A model generated the notes under the pieces. The model did no database searches and was not told the origin of the DNA. It worked only from the letters and a program-made list of their open reading frames with translations. A program made the position numbers and the translations under genes. Below are positions 50,371-61,102 of a stretch of DNA of 64,000 bases, piece by piece (position 1 is the first letter of the stretch; the number at the start of each line of letters is the position of its first letter). Origin of the DNA: Entrophospora sp. SA101 (lineage: Eukaryota; Glomeromycota; Glomeromycetes; Entrophosporales; Entrophosporaceae); NCBI GenBank assembly GCA_958430865.1, contig CAUDNR010002224.1:127515-191514 (forward strand). The letters are read 5' to 3'.

Positions 50371-50730
50371 CTAACCATTGGTTGCTTTTAAAATCATGGA
50401 TATAAACCACATTTTCAAACTCAATTCACCAGTTACAGTATCAAACATGATACCATCAAATAAAAATATTATATCATTATTAGTGTTAGAACTAGCTGTA
50501 GCCCATGATATTAATACCGACAATGGCGCGAGGTTGCAGTTAAATCCTTCCATGGCGAAGTTGTTGCATCAAATGCTTGTGACAAATCAAGAGAAAAAAT
50601 TCTTTTGATAGCCGACCATTAGAGAAACCACCCATAATATATAAATTATCGTTAACAATAATAGTGGAATGTACAAATCTTGGTCGGTTGGGCAGAATTT
50701 ACTACTAATACTAAAAACAAGCATTTGAAC
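50371..50730 (-). pseudogene. Second Kelch-repeat remnant, opposite strand
   Basis: The minus strand reads AQPTRFVHSTIIVNDNLYIM then GGFSNGRLS (50700-50605). After a frame change near 50560 it reads ISWATASSNTNNDIIFLFDG, then FDTVTGELSLKMWFI. The R-x-x-H-S-T/A-I-I-V..LYIMGG pattern is a Kelch repeat. It faces the plus-strand Kelch remnant tail to tail, so the two are separate copies or one was inverted. It is broken by frameshifts. Confidence 0.55.
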
Positions 50731-51191
50731 AATGTTAAAAATATTAAAAAGATACTTTGAAAAGTCATTTTTTAATTAAGATTGATTCGTACGGCGATGT
50801 TGCCATGTATCCAAACCTGGACTTTAGGCTTAATCCTTCACCTGAAATTGTTAGTATTCGTGTTGTCAAAGTTGAAGACGAAGGTGGTTTGGGTTTAAAA
50901 TGTGGTAAACGATAGAGATAACGGTATTATTACATTTTTATAAAAAATTATTTTTTCAAGAATAATAAATTTATTATTAAACAATTTAATATAGCTTAAT
51001 TAAATAGATGTCTAAGGGATTTTTAGGCGTATATGATAAAGAGGAAACTCTGGTCATATTTACCATTAAACAAATAATTGACAATATAAATAAATTTGTT
51101 TGTTCAGACTGCTATTCTTTTTTGACTTTCAAAGTTTTTAGAAATTAAAGACAATTTTGAAAGTGAACAACGTTACTGAAAGTCCAACTTT
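50731..51191. other. Unassigned coding-like fragment and AT-rich spacer
   Basis: A plus-strand segment at about 50790-50910 reads YGDVAMYPNLDFRLNPSPEI and VSIRVVKVEDEGGLGLKCGK without a stop. It looks protein-like but I do not recognise it. The rest is AT-rich. Confidence 0.3.
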
Positions 51192-51653
51192 CCACAAGTA
51201 ATTTAGACTGGCAACTGATTATTTGCTTGGCGACACTATGGAAGAAGGGCAGGAATTCACGGAAGAGCCATGATGTGAAATACTTACTCATTGTATGGTT
51301 AAGCCAAATACAATTTCCGATTTAAATGTTAGCTTCGCCCACCATTGATGTTTCCCAATCGAAGGATAAAACATTCTTAGACAAGCCAGTCAAATTTTTG
51401 TTGAGTGACCCAAAAACATTGCCAATAATTGAATATTTAAAAGAGAACCGAACAAATATTTGCTAGATCTAGTAAAAATATTGTGACACGCTCCAACCAA
51501 CGCGTGCTTAATGTCGTGCCCAAACCATAATGAATGTGACGTGGCACGCCCAATTCCGTGCCTCAGTTGGTACATGGCTCTTCCGTGAATTCCTGCCCTT
51601 CTTCCATAGTGTCGCCAAGCAAATAATCAGTTGCCAGTCTAAATTACTTGTGG
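51192..51653. repeat. 81-bp inverted repeat at the edge of the duplicated segment
   Basis: Bases 51192-51272 are the inverse complement of 51573-51653, with a 300-bp spacer. The words TGGCTCTTCCGTGAATTCCT and ATAATCAGTTGCCAGTC on the right arm have exact inverses on the left. The left arm abuts the start of the long duplication (51271) and is missing at the second copy (61103). Confidence 0.9.
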
Positions 51654-54168
51654 GGACAAACATGCATTATCAGTACCGCCTTACTGAACAGCATTCTGCA
51701 GAATCGGGGTGGAGACTGTAATAATAAGTGGAAGCTTTATGCCACCTTGCAAGCTCACTCTTATATATGATTGAAGCCAACCGAGAGGCCTATACAAGGG
51801 TCCCATCTGATGAACTACCACGGACACCCCACTAAGTGAGATGCCATAGGCAGTCTTGAGCACAGTCAAGAAAAAAAAAAGAAATGGATTGATTATTTAT
51901 ATGTATAAAAATCTGTAATACATGATTTTTCAAACAAACAATTCTTTGTCCAATAATATTCAATTGTTTTTTTTTGGCGTTTTTGTTTTTTATAATTGAT
52001 CTACAACAACACAATGGATAGTTACCACATAGGGTAACTCCGCTCTTTTCAATAATAGAAACAAGGAAATTTAAAATTAGAATATACGAATTAATCTACA
52101 TAAGTCCAAGTCGCTCCAAACGAATACCATTTATGGTAAAACAATCAATTAATCGTTAAAGATCTACCATGGAATTCAGGAATTATAGCACTATCAATCT
52201 CATTTGCATAAACCTCATAAGGTTTAATCCAGAGAAATGGGTCAAGACCCCAGGAAAAAGAAGAATGGACCTCGTGAGGGGTATTTACCACCAGATAATA
52301 TTAATATTCTAGTTCATCTGATTCAAAACCATTTGTCAAAGTGCCTTTGCCTTATTTTCCCAATTTTTATGTTTTCTTTTTGCTTTCCGTGCTTAACTTT
52401 ACTTTTGGGATATTTGAGTCCAAATAAAAAACAAACAAACCTCGTTATTTGATATCACATATTTATGTTCAACAAATTTAGTCTTTGTTAAATAGATCAT
52501 GCATGATGCTGCTTTACCAAAATAAATATTTGAATAAAAAATATCAATTGTAACGTAGCTGAGGAAGAAAGTTCTACCATTTTAATCGATTATTAGTTTT
52601 TTATATAATGAATTTATTTGGTAATTCAAACTAAACCATTTATCTCATTTAAAAAATTATTTTATAAATTATAAAGGATGTTGAACGTCAATGTGAATCT
52701 GTTAATAAAAAACTAATTCGCCAACATTGGATTGGAATTCCACCGAGATTTTTTAACAGCATTGAATATTCTGTCTATTATAACCTTCCAAATTCGGCTT
52801 TTTTCTTCAAAAAAGATTGCAGCAACATTTTTTATTAAAATAATTGATAATACAAGGAATAGGAAATCATACAAGTCCGATAATTAAAATTAATTTAATT
52901 TTTTAATTTTTAATAATGAAGTAAAAAATATATATCTTTTGATAGTCATGATAACTATCTCGCTGCCAGAGTTAAACTGGCTTTTTAAATAGGGGTTTGA
53001 AATCACTTTTAAGCAAGCATTGGATTTCTGAAGGAACTCGAATAAAGATAATAATCATATTAATTCATTTTTTATATTGAAATAGTATTATTAGTTTTTT
53101 TTAATATAAAGAACTCTCTGCAATAAATTTGCCATTCTTCTGGTAAGTTTATTAGTATTAGTACTTTCAATAAAACAATTATTGAATTTACATTTGATTA
53201 AGTTTCATTTCTTTTATTAACATATCTCTATTACCATAGCTAACATAGGCATAAAATACATATAGATGGAAGATTTGTGTAAATTGTATTTTCATCAATG
53301 GCAAAGTTTATGTTATATTTTATACATAAAGGAAAAAGATATGTTTTTTTATAACAGGAATTGGTAATTTATATAAATATGCAATCATTCACATCTACAA
53401 AATAAATATTTTTTATCTTTTACCATTAAATCATTGTAATTTATATTTCATTATCAAATACTAACATTTTAATCGTCACAATAAACTTGAACAAGAATAA
53501 AATGGGGAAAGCCTTAGTTCAGTTTAAAAGAAATCAAATTGACAGAAGAGGAATCAGAGAGTGAATGCCACTAGTAGAATGATGTCAAATCGGAGATCGT
53601 AATTGGCTACTCAATATACAATAGATAGATAGATTATTGTAACATGCTGATTGTGTCAATTTATGGCGTCATTCGGTATTTGGTATTTGATAATTAATCA
53701 GGTTATTTTGGCAGCAATTTCAAAGTTTAATCGAATATCTTTTGGTTTACTAATTGATCTTAATTGATTGAAACATTCACATTTGATTCTTTCAATCGAT
53801 ATGCTATAATGAATATCTGGTTGAACTTTATTTAATTAATCAGACATCATTCATATGGCTATTTAAAATCAGCCAGCATTCTGACTAGTATTAACCGTGA
53901 GTTATATGTGCATCTAATTGCTTTTTATTTTATTTTAAATTTATAATGAATGTGAATTGATTTATTTTCAAATAATAACAACCAAATTTTGGAATTGATT
54001 CTTTTATAACAGAATCCTTTTGTTCTTTGAATGTTCTTTTAATTTCCCTTTAGATTGGTAACTTCTTTAGAATCCAATTGATTTTCTGCTAGATTTTATT
54101 ATTTTTATTTAATAAACAGATAAATTTCATGAATATAAATTATAATCAGATTGCATTTCTGCTACAAA
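51271..54168. repeat. Long direct duplication, copy 1 (>=2.9 kb)
   Basis: This stretch is repeated at 61103-64000 with a constant offset of 9,832 bp. Reading both, I found one substitution (CAGAATCC here, CAGAATTC in copy 2). The second copy is cut by the window end, so the true length is unknown. Short frames on both strands (for example a 71-codon frame from 52237, MGQDPRKKKNGPREGYLPPD) are shared by both copies, but none has a recognisable motif. From 52793 it includes a copy of the dispersed ~1.8-kb repeat. Confidence 0.95.
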
Positions 54169-54640
54169 TTTGTATTTTGATTATCAGAAGATCCAGTATA
54201 TTTGTTGTTAAAAATGCATCATGATTTTTTTTGTTGGTTTTACCTGAGCTAACCATATTATTTGTAATTACTGTTGATCAACAGGTGTAAAAAACAATAA
54301 ATTAATTGCATTTTATATACCTTTCCCGGCCTTTGCTTCTTTCTCTTGAACCATGTCAATTTTATATGAATCATTTGCAGATTTTTTTTTATATTTGTAT
54401 TTTTTTTTAGCCATTTTATTCTAAAGTAATCAATAGAAAACAATTATTACAAACAAGTAAATTTATTTAAATAATTGCCAATATGATTGTAATAATTAAT
54501 AATTAAAAGATCCAAAATGGATGATGGCAGATAGGGATGGGCAGATCAGTACTATATGTATATTGCATATAGTTCTAGAACTATATACCTATGTAAACAT
54601 GATAAGTTGGTCACTCCAAAAAGTTTCGCCTCTTTTTTTT
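54169..54640. repeat. End of the dispersed repeat copy and spacer
   Basis: Similarity to 41040-41612 continues to about 54520 (CTTTGCTTCTTTCTCTTGAA, AACAAGTAAATTTATTTAAA). Beyond that is unique AT-rich sequence. No gene is seen. Confidence 0.5.
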
Positions 54641-54860
54641 ACTATGGTGCACCAACTCTTAACTTGATGATCACGTGACATGTTTCAATTTTCTTTATGC
54701 AGTGTAACATAATATTATTCAACAAAATTCAAGTATTTTAATATAAAAAGGACTATTCTTCTAAGAAATAAAGATAACTTGTATTTTTACAATAATCAAA
54801 GTACCTGTTTGTAGAAAATACATTTTTGTTTTATCTTTGAAAAATAATTCATACAATTGT

Positions 54861-55426
54861 ACTATGGTGCAAATCACTTAGTCACTGAACTTTTTGTGCC
54901 ATGATGCCAATTTTGAGAAAAAATATTCCAATCAAAAATGCAGTAAAAAAATTTAGTTGCGTGATTTTTGAAGATTGCAAACCAACTTAATTTTAATGTC
55001 AACATGATGCTAAAATAGATAAATTTTTGATCTTGCGTAGCATGACATGCATGATTGCATAATACATAAAAAAGCAATGTATTCTCAGTTGTAAAATTTC
55101 ATTATTATTATTATCACGTGATATAGATTGGCCATAAAAAATTTAAAAATTTCAATTCTTCCAATTCATTCATTTTTAATATAATTTTTCTTTCATGTAA
55201 CACACCATCTGGGGGGTTAACATAGTAAATTCGTGAACTTTGATGCATCGTTCTTCTATGGTAACATTACATATCAATGAAATGAAATCATTGGATTGTA
55301 GAGAAAGGTCTTAGCTTTAATTCTATGATTTGTTTTTTTTGGTCATACATTTCCATTTTTGGAGGAGATCAAGGATCTACACAGCCAATAAAAAGTTCAG
55401 CAACTAAGTGACTTGCACTATAGCTT
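54861..55426. mobile_element. MITE with ~34-bp inverted repeats, nested in the 54642 element
   Basis: The left terminus CTATGGTGCAAATCACTTAG and the inverse complement of the right terminus, CTATAGTGCAAGTCACTTAG, match with two differences in the first 20 bases and continue to ..CTGAACTTTTT. The ~500-bp core has no intact gene. Its ends resemble those of the surrounding element, so both probably used the same transposase. Confidence 0.65.
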
Positions 55427-55440
55427 AATTTTTATATAAA

Positions 55441-56335
55441 ATGCCTCATCCTAGTGATTGTAAACAACAAGTGACAACTAGACACCAAAATAAAAATGGT
55501 TGTTTTTCTGAACTTCAAGAGCAACAACTGGAATTAATAGAGAATGATGATGGTCAAATCCAAGAAGTTTAGAAGAAAGTAAACAATGGTCAGTAGAAGA
55601 TTTATAGGAATTTCAAGACTAAAGCTCCTCACGAGCTGGCTTGCAAGCCAAAAAACTTATTCAGCTTGCGAGCCTACTAAGTTATTTGGCTTGTGAGCTG
55701 GCTCATGCAGAGCCTTATTCAAGACATTGAAAAAAGGCTGGAGTTAGTATGGAAGAAAGATGCATTAAAAAATAAGAGAGTTTACTATAATTCTACATCA
55801 AGAACCACTCAATAGTGTAGATGTAAAGCAATAGAAGAATTAAAAGAACATGCAAAGTCAATTGAAAAAATTGATACTTTTTTTCAACCATCAATATCTA
55901 CATCTGCACCTACACTTTCATCCTCATCCATGTGGTCAATATCACCATTAACATCCTTACTTTTGTCAAATTCTTCTGCTTCATCATTATTCTTCTCTGA
56001 CTTGCAAGCATGTTTAGAGGATTTGAATGATCATTGCAAAATCTCTAAATCAAACAATTCTTATGGTGCTTACAAACATATACAACTTTTGAGTTTAAGC
56101 CAGTATTATCAATTATGTTAAATGGAATGGGGAAAATAGATGCAAGTTTGCAGGTTGCAAAAATTTTTTGGAGAAAAGGAACTACATGTCACATTGTATT
56201 AGAGCTTGGGGAAATTATTTTTTTCATAATGGCAAGCTTCCTGACCATCAACCAGATAATCTTAATGAATTTTTGGAAATTGAAACAATTTAAAATTATT
56301 GCACGTGACATAAGTTACATTGAATACTAAATTTG
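55441..56335 (+). pseudogene. Transposon-encoded protein remnant
   Basis: An ATG at 55441 starts MPHPSDCKQQVTTRHQNKNG and continues to LIENDDGQIQEV and a stop. After an inserted foldback (55622-55723) the frame resumes with AIEELKEHAKSIEKIDTFFQ, DLNDHCKISKSNNSYGAYKH, LNGMGKIDASLQVAKIFW and CIRAWGNYFFHNGKLPDHQP, ending LNEFLEIETI-stop. Multiple stops and frameshifts show decay. It lies between terminal inverted repeats, so it is probably the transposase or an accessory protein of that element. The class is uncertain. Confidence 0.55.
55622..55723. mobile_element. Small GC-richer foldback insertion
   Basis: The word GAGCTGGCTTGCAAGCCAAA is matched in inverse by TTTGGCTTGTGAGCTGGCTC about 55 bp downstream. 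The ~100-bp unit interrupts the transposon ORF and is richer in G+C than its surroundings, consistent with a small foldback or MITE insertion. Confidence 0.45.
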
Positions 56336-56392
56336 GAATGATTGCCACCCACGATATGTTTCAATTTTTGGCAGAACTTATAAAAATACTTC

Positions 56393-56536
56393 AACTTTGA
56401 AACCTTTCAACTCAACATAGAATCATTTTTTTGGCAAACCAACCAGTAATTTTGTAGTAATTATTGCAATGAACATATTTACTGGTATATTTTTAAAAAA
56501 AGGTCTCTATGCTGAGTTGAAAGGTTTCAAAGTCAG
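56393..56536. repeat. Inverted repeat (foldback) near the right end of the transposon
   Basis: AACTTTGAAACCTTTCAACT (from about 56393) is matched in inverse by AGTTGAAAGGTTTCAAAGTC ending near 56536, with a spacer of about 85 bp. It may be a subterminal repeat or another small insertion. Confidence 0.55.
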
Positions 56537-56573
56537 GTGATTTTATTGCCAGGTTAAGAGTTGGTGCACCATA

Positions 56574-56945
56574 TTTAAAAAAATTCGATAAGTCAGTTGA
56601 TCTATGTAAAACTGTGATAAGTGCTAAGTTGGTCAATCACTTAGCCCAAATGAATCACAATAAGTCGGTCTCACATGATGTTTCATGTGAAGGGTCATCA
56701 TTACTATTTTAGTAATTGTAATTTAATAATTTTAATATTTCGTCACTAGCAAAATGATTATTATTATATGTAATAAAATATCTGATGTAAGAGAACTTTT
56801 TTCACTTTAATCATTTGATGATTTACCACAAATAATGCATTAATATTTTATTATCTCAGCAGTTGTATCTTCAATTGTATCATTCATTTATCATAAAATA
56901 ATTGTGGTGTTCCATGGCTGTTGATCATCAAACATATGTTACATC
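56574..56945. other. Short intergenic stretch
   Basis: No gene is seen. Words such as TAAGTTGGTCAATCACTTAG near 56622 echo the CACTTAG ends of the neighbouring elements, so transposon debris probably continues here. Confidence 0.35.
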
Positions 56946-57129
56946 AGGACCCCGAACAATCTTAGGAGATGGTACATTTGAAAAAATACCCACTTTATTA
57001 CCATTTTTGGAAATAATTTACAAGATCATCACAAAATTTATCCTAATTAAGAAATGATATTCGATTTTGAGGGTCATTTCTACCCAAAATTGAAATGTAC
57101 CATCATCTCCTAAGATTGTTCGGGGTCCT
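56946..57129. mobile_element. MITE, 184 bp, ~200 bp upstream of the kinase start
   Basis: The left end AGGACCCCGAACAATCTTAG is exactly the inverse complement of the right end, CTAAGATTGTTCGGGGTCCT. The arms continue as GAGATGGTACATTT versus AAATGTACCATCATCTC, differing by a 3-bp ATG repeat. The core is AT-rich and non-coding. It ends about 205 bp before the kinase start codon and so may lie in the kinase promoter. Confidence 0.7.
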
Positions 57130-57333
57130 AATTTTTGTTTTTGTGTCAATTTTCCCTCGTTTTTTACTCATTTATTCGCGGATTCTTTAATAGAATGAAT
57201 GACCTGAAAAAAATTAGTAGTATATAATAATAAATATTTTTCATGTAATACAAAATACATTTATAAAGTTTTTGCTTCATTCGTGTGACAAATATAATAC
57301 TTTCATGTTTCAAATTAACTATATCATTATAAA

Positions 57334-58949
57334 ATGCCATATCCACTACTGCAAGGCAAAGGAAAATTTGATTCAAATAAATTAACCGGTGAATTAAATA
57401 AAAGAGATGGTGATGAATTTGAATTAGTTGGATTAAATAATTCATTAAGTGAGTTACTTGAAACATTAAAAACAATAGATAATTGCATTGATTGTAAAAC
57501 AAGGTCGTTAAATGATAATGAAATTATAACATCACTTAATGAATTACTTGATGTATTAAAAAAGCTTTTACAAATAAATATTAAAAAAAAGGTAATCAAC
57601 AAATTAACTGGAGAAACATTTGAATTAGATAATCAATTAAATAGCAACTTATGTAATACCTGTCAAGAAAAAAAAATAGAGAAATTAATTGACAAATGTC
57701 AAAATGAAGAAATGGCTAGGTTTCTTTATCAGTATAGGGCAGATCCAAAAACTATTAAATGGGTCCCGTTTAATGAATTTAAAGATAGGAGTTATTTAGC
57801 TCGAGGTGGATTTAGTGAGATTTATAAAGCAACTTGGGTTAATTATTTTGAGCCAGTCAATAAGGAATTTGGGAGAAAAATGAAAAATATTGTGTTAAAA
57901 CGGTTAAACAATTCTGAAAATATATCAGATATATTCAATGAGGTAAAAATTTCACTTTTTATAAATATCACTAATTAATTTTTATTTATTCGTAATAAAT
58001 ATTATTTGCAAACTTTTAGCTGAGCGCAAATGATAAATTTTATTTTTCCGTTAACAAATGTTTTGGAATTACCAAAGATCCAGGCGAAGATAATTACATG
58101 TTGGTATTTGAGCATGCTCCAAATGGAGATTTAGATAATCATTTGTCAAAAAGTTTCAAAGAAATTACTTGGAAAGATAAAATTGCTTCACTTTTTTGGA
58201 TTTCATTAGGGTAATTTTTAAATTATTATTGCTAAAAATTATGATTTTTCTAATATAGATATAAATAAATAAGCAATTAATTATTTATTTATTTGCTTAT
58301 CTATTTATTATTAATATAAATTAGATTAAAAAACATTCATGACAATAATTACATTCATCATGACATACATGGTAGAAATATTTTCTCGTATGATAATGAT
58401 ATGTGTGTTATAGGAGATTTAGGGTCATGTCAACACAAAGAAGTAAGTCCAAATAAAATTTTTGGAGTCATAAGATACTCGGCACCTGAAGTATTATCAA
58501 ATAGAACACACACACAAAAGTCAGATATTTATAGTTTTGGTATGATAATGTGGCAATTCACTACAGGCAAGAAACCATTCTATGATAGGTCATATAATAA
58601 TCATTTTGAACTTATTCCGGATATTTTAGAAGGAAAACTGCCTGAAATTACTAACGATACACCTCAGTTTTATGCTATTTTGATGAAGGAGTGTTGGGAT
58701 CCCAACCCAGAAAATCGACCTGACTTTGGCAAAATTCATGAAGATTTTAAGAAGTATTTTTATTGCAATGAACTTTCTAGAGAAGAAAGAGAAGTTGAGG
58801 TGGCAGAAAATAAACGTTTGGCGTTTATCACTTCAGAAAAATTTTTGTCTAATGAAAAAAGTTATAAACCAAACCGTTCACCAGCATCATCTAACTCAAA
58901 TGAACGAGATAGTAAAGTTGATGGCTTAATTTATGAATTTAGTATTTAA
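57334..58949 (+). CDS. Tyrosine-kinase-like (TKL) protein kinase of the Glomeromycotina-expanded type
   Basis: Three exons (57334-57942, 58020-58210, 58325-58949) join in frame to 474 codons plus stop. The N-terminal ~140 residues are charged and end in a CNTCQEKKIEKLIDKCQN segment. The kinase domain follows: glycine loop ARGGFSEIYKATW (~157-170), Lys189 in IVLKRL, the helix C NEVK, catalytic loop IHHDIHGRNI (D280), GDLG (D298 in place of DFG), APE in YSAPEVL, and SDIYSFGMIMWQFTTGKKPF. WDPNPENRPDF occurs in the last lobe, followed by a ~65-residue polar tail. The catalytic motif is HHD, not HRD, so activation-loop control probably differs. Kinases of this look form very large families in Rhizophagus and Gigaspora. 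The substrate is unknown. A MITE sits just upstream. Confidence 0.9.
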
Positions 58950-59244
58950 TAGGCGATGTTGGTGGTTGGTGGTGGTCTGGCTGATAAGAAAAACCATTAG
59001 AAAGATTACTATTTATAATTTATTTTATTTATCTTTTTTTATGAACATGCATATTTTAAAATTTATAAAAAACTTGAAAATGTAATTGATAATGAGTACT
59101 TCCAGCACACTACCAATTAAGTTATAATATTTTTCATAAGGAATTCCTCCTTCGTGCATGCTTCAAGTCTGAAGAATTTTTGGATGTCTTTCCCATTTTT
59201 AGGCTGAGATCTGGACCAATCATGTAATATTCTCACCACACACT
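58950..59244. other. Spacer downstream of the kinase
   Basis: No feature is supported. GGTGGTTGGTGGTGG occurs just after the stop codon. Confidence 0.4.
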
Positions 59245-60715
59245 AGTGGTGCGATCCGTGGGTATCCGTTTATCCTCTATTTAATCCAAAAAATACATCC
59301 AAAGATTGAACGGGTGATCCAACGAAATACATCTAAATTCGTCCAGAATTGGAGGATATGAATTTTGATCTCCAAGTTGTCTTGTATTGATGGATACACT
59401 ATACTAAGTATTTCCGCCAAGGCATGTAGTTGCTTCAAATAACTCCTCAAAAGTTTCCATTAGTATCATATTCAAATTCCATAAAACTTGCTAGCAACAA
59501 AATAAATTCTTTAATTTTTATAAATCTCATCCAAGCAAGGTAGATAGAGTCCCACCAAGTAGGAACATCTGCGATACAATGAATACAACGAATAAAATAT
59601 AAAATTATTTTAATTAGACAATAAAAAATTTACCACATTAAAAATGCCGATTTATTTGTATTTGAATATTGATCAAGTATTCACTCTGCCTAGGATGAAG
59701 AAAACAATCTATCAATCTTATTGTTCTTTTACCTAAAAGTTTTATTATTGATAAAATTTCATCTACCACCAATTGAAGAACAGGGTCGTCAAGAATATTA
59801 TGATCTTTGTTAATATTAGAACCATTGTCAATAGTAATGATATGAGCTATATCACGAATACCCTACTAATATAATATTGTTAACAATATGTCCCGCAATA
59901 CGTGGATATCTGATATAATCAAAAGCAAGTACTCATTCTAAGTAGCTACAAGTGACGCCAAGAAACCTCCGTCTATTACAGCCAGTCCGCACATAAGTAG
60001 CTAAACTAGCTGATCCCTTGGATATCTTTGATAATTAGTGGAAATGTATGATTATAAGATTCATGAATTAATTATTTTAAAAATTAGACATCAGGAATGG
60101 AAAAGTGAATTAATGGATGTTTTAAAATCATATTTATCTACATTTAAAGATTTATTATCAAAAATAATTAATAATCGTTGTTATTTGTTACGATCACGAG
60201 TATTAGTAATCATAGAATTGATAGTATTTTGAACCTAAATGCAAAAGTTTACTATTAATCTTATTCATCTTAAATAACTATCATTTTTTGATCAAGAGCA
60301 ATTAAATTCCACCTACTATGTAACGTTTTTTACAAACTTTTTCTGGAGTAATCAACGAAGTTACTTCTTCGAACCAATTCCATCCCCGACTTTTTTAAAG
60401 ACCTATTTAGTGCGTTTTTTTAGGAATTACATCTAATACTTCATCCTATTTTTCTTGTTCTGAATTTATATAAGTAGGTTCACTTTCACTTTCATTACAA
60501 TTATCCATTATAAGTAACAATATAAAATAAGTGAAGTATCAATTGCAAATAGACAATGATGATAGTGACTTTGGTGATTGAAAAGAAAAGATAATGAATT
60601 AGACGACGACAACGACGACAATGATGATGATGGTAATAAGATTGATTATTCAAGAAAAAAATATGACCGAGTTTCTTCATGAATATCTGAATTTATCCAC
60701 GGATTGCTTCACCGG
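59245..60715. mobile_element. Decayed hAT transposon with imperfect TIRs
   Basis: The left end AGTGGTGCGATCCGTGGGTA (59245) is echoed in inverse at the right end by CCACGGATTGCTTCACC (~60699-60715). The inverse of the right end reads GGTGAAGCAATCCGTGG, matching the left with several differences. The interior carries a degraded hAT transposase on the minus strand. Confidence 0.6.
59360..60508 (-). pseudogene. hAT transposase pseudogene (BED-finger type)
   Basis: From an ATG at 60508 on the minus strand, an acidic start (MDNCNESESEPTYINSEQEK, then stop) leads to GWNWFEEVTSLITPEKVCKK, the usual BED zinc-finger beginning. Further on come VLAFDYIRYPRIAGHIVNN, VVDEILSIIKLLGKRTIRLI, then DVPTWWDSIYLAWMRFIKIK and EFILLL. 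The DVPTrWnSiYlaw word is diagnostic of hAT transposases. Pieces of the following region (TCLGG..Y) remain near 59430. Many stops and frameshifts are present and the C-terminal dimerisation domain is missing, so it is inactive. Confidence 0.7.
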
Positions 60716-61102
60716 CTCATGCTAATGCTAATTGATATTAATTATACTAATATGTTAATATTTTTCGTTCAAGTTCCAACCGGTCAGCATAAAATTCTGG
60801 TTGGCTAATTGATTTAAAAATGATAAAAGGCCGATCGTGATTTTTTGTTTTTGAGTAATTAATTTAAATAGATTTGGTCTAAGGTATAATTATATCTGTA
60901 TGATAATATAAGGTATTCTGTGGTTGGATTAATATATAAAGATTATTACATTCATGTATTATTAATTGAAAAGTTGGAGCATCAAGAAAACTATATATAT
61001 AGTAACAAATATTTTACGTGTAATTGCATATCTTCTTTTTATTTACAATTTTACAATGTGTGTTACTTGTTTTCTGAATGCAATATAAATAAATTTGTTG
61101 CG
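60716..61102. other. AT-rich spacer before duplication copy 2
   Basis: No gene is supported. The unique sequence stops abruptly at 61102/61103, where copy 2 of the long duplication begins. Confidence 0.4.

Larger units (their letters stand above)
54642..56573. mobile_element. TIR DNA transposon with a broken ORF
   Basis: The left end CTATGGTGCACCAACTCTTA (from 54642) is matched by the inverse complement of the right end, ATGGTGCACCAACTCTTAAC (to about 56573). Inside lies a decayed plus-strand ORF (55441-56335) and a nested shorter element (54861-55426) whose ends begin with the same CTATGGTGCA or a one-base variant. The superfamily is not assigned. The arrangement suggests an autonomous-type element carrying a related MITE. 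Confidence 0.6.

Noticed and set aside
51390..52452. Short frames of 60-71 codons shared by both duplication copies
   Set aside because: They recur only because the DNA is duplicated. They overlap on both strands, lack motifs and show no excess of silent changes, since there is almost no divergence.
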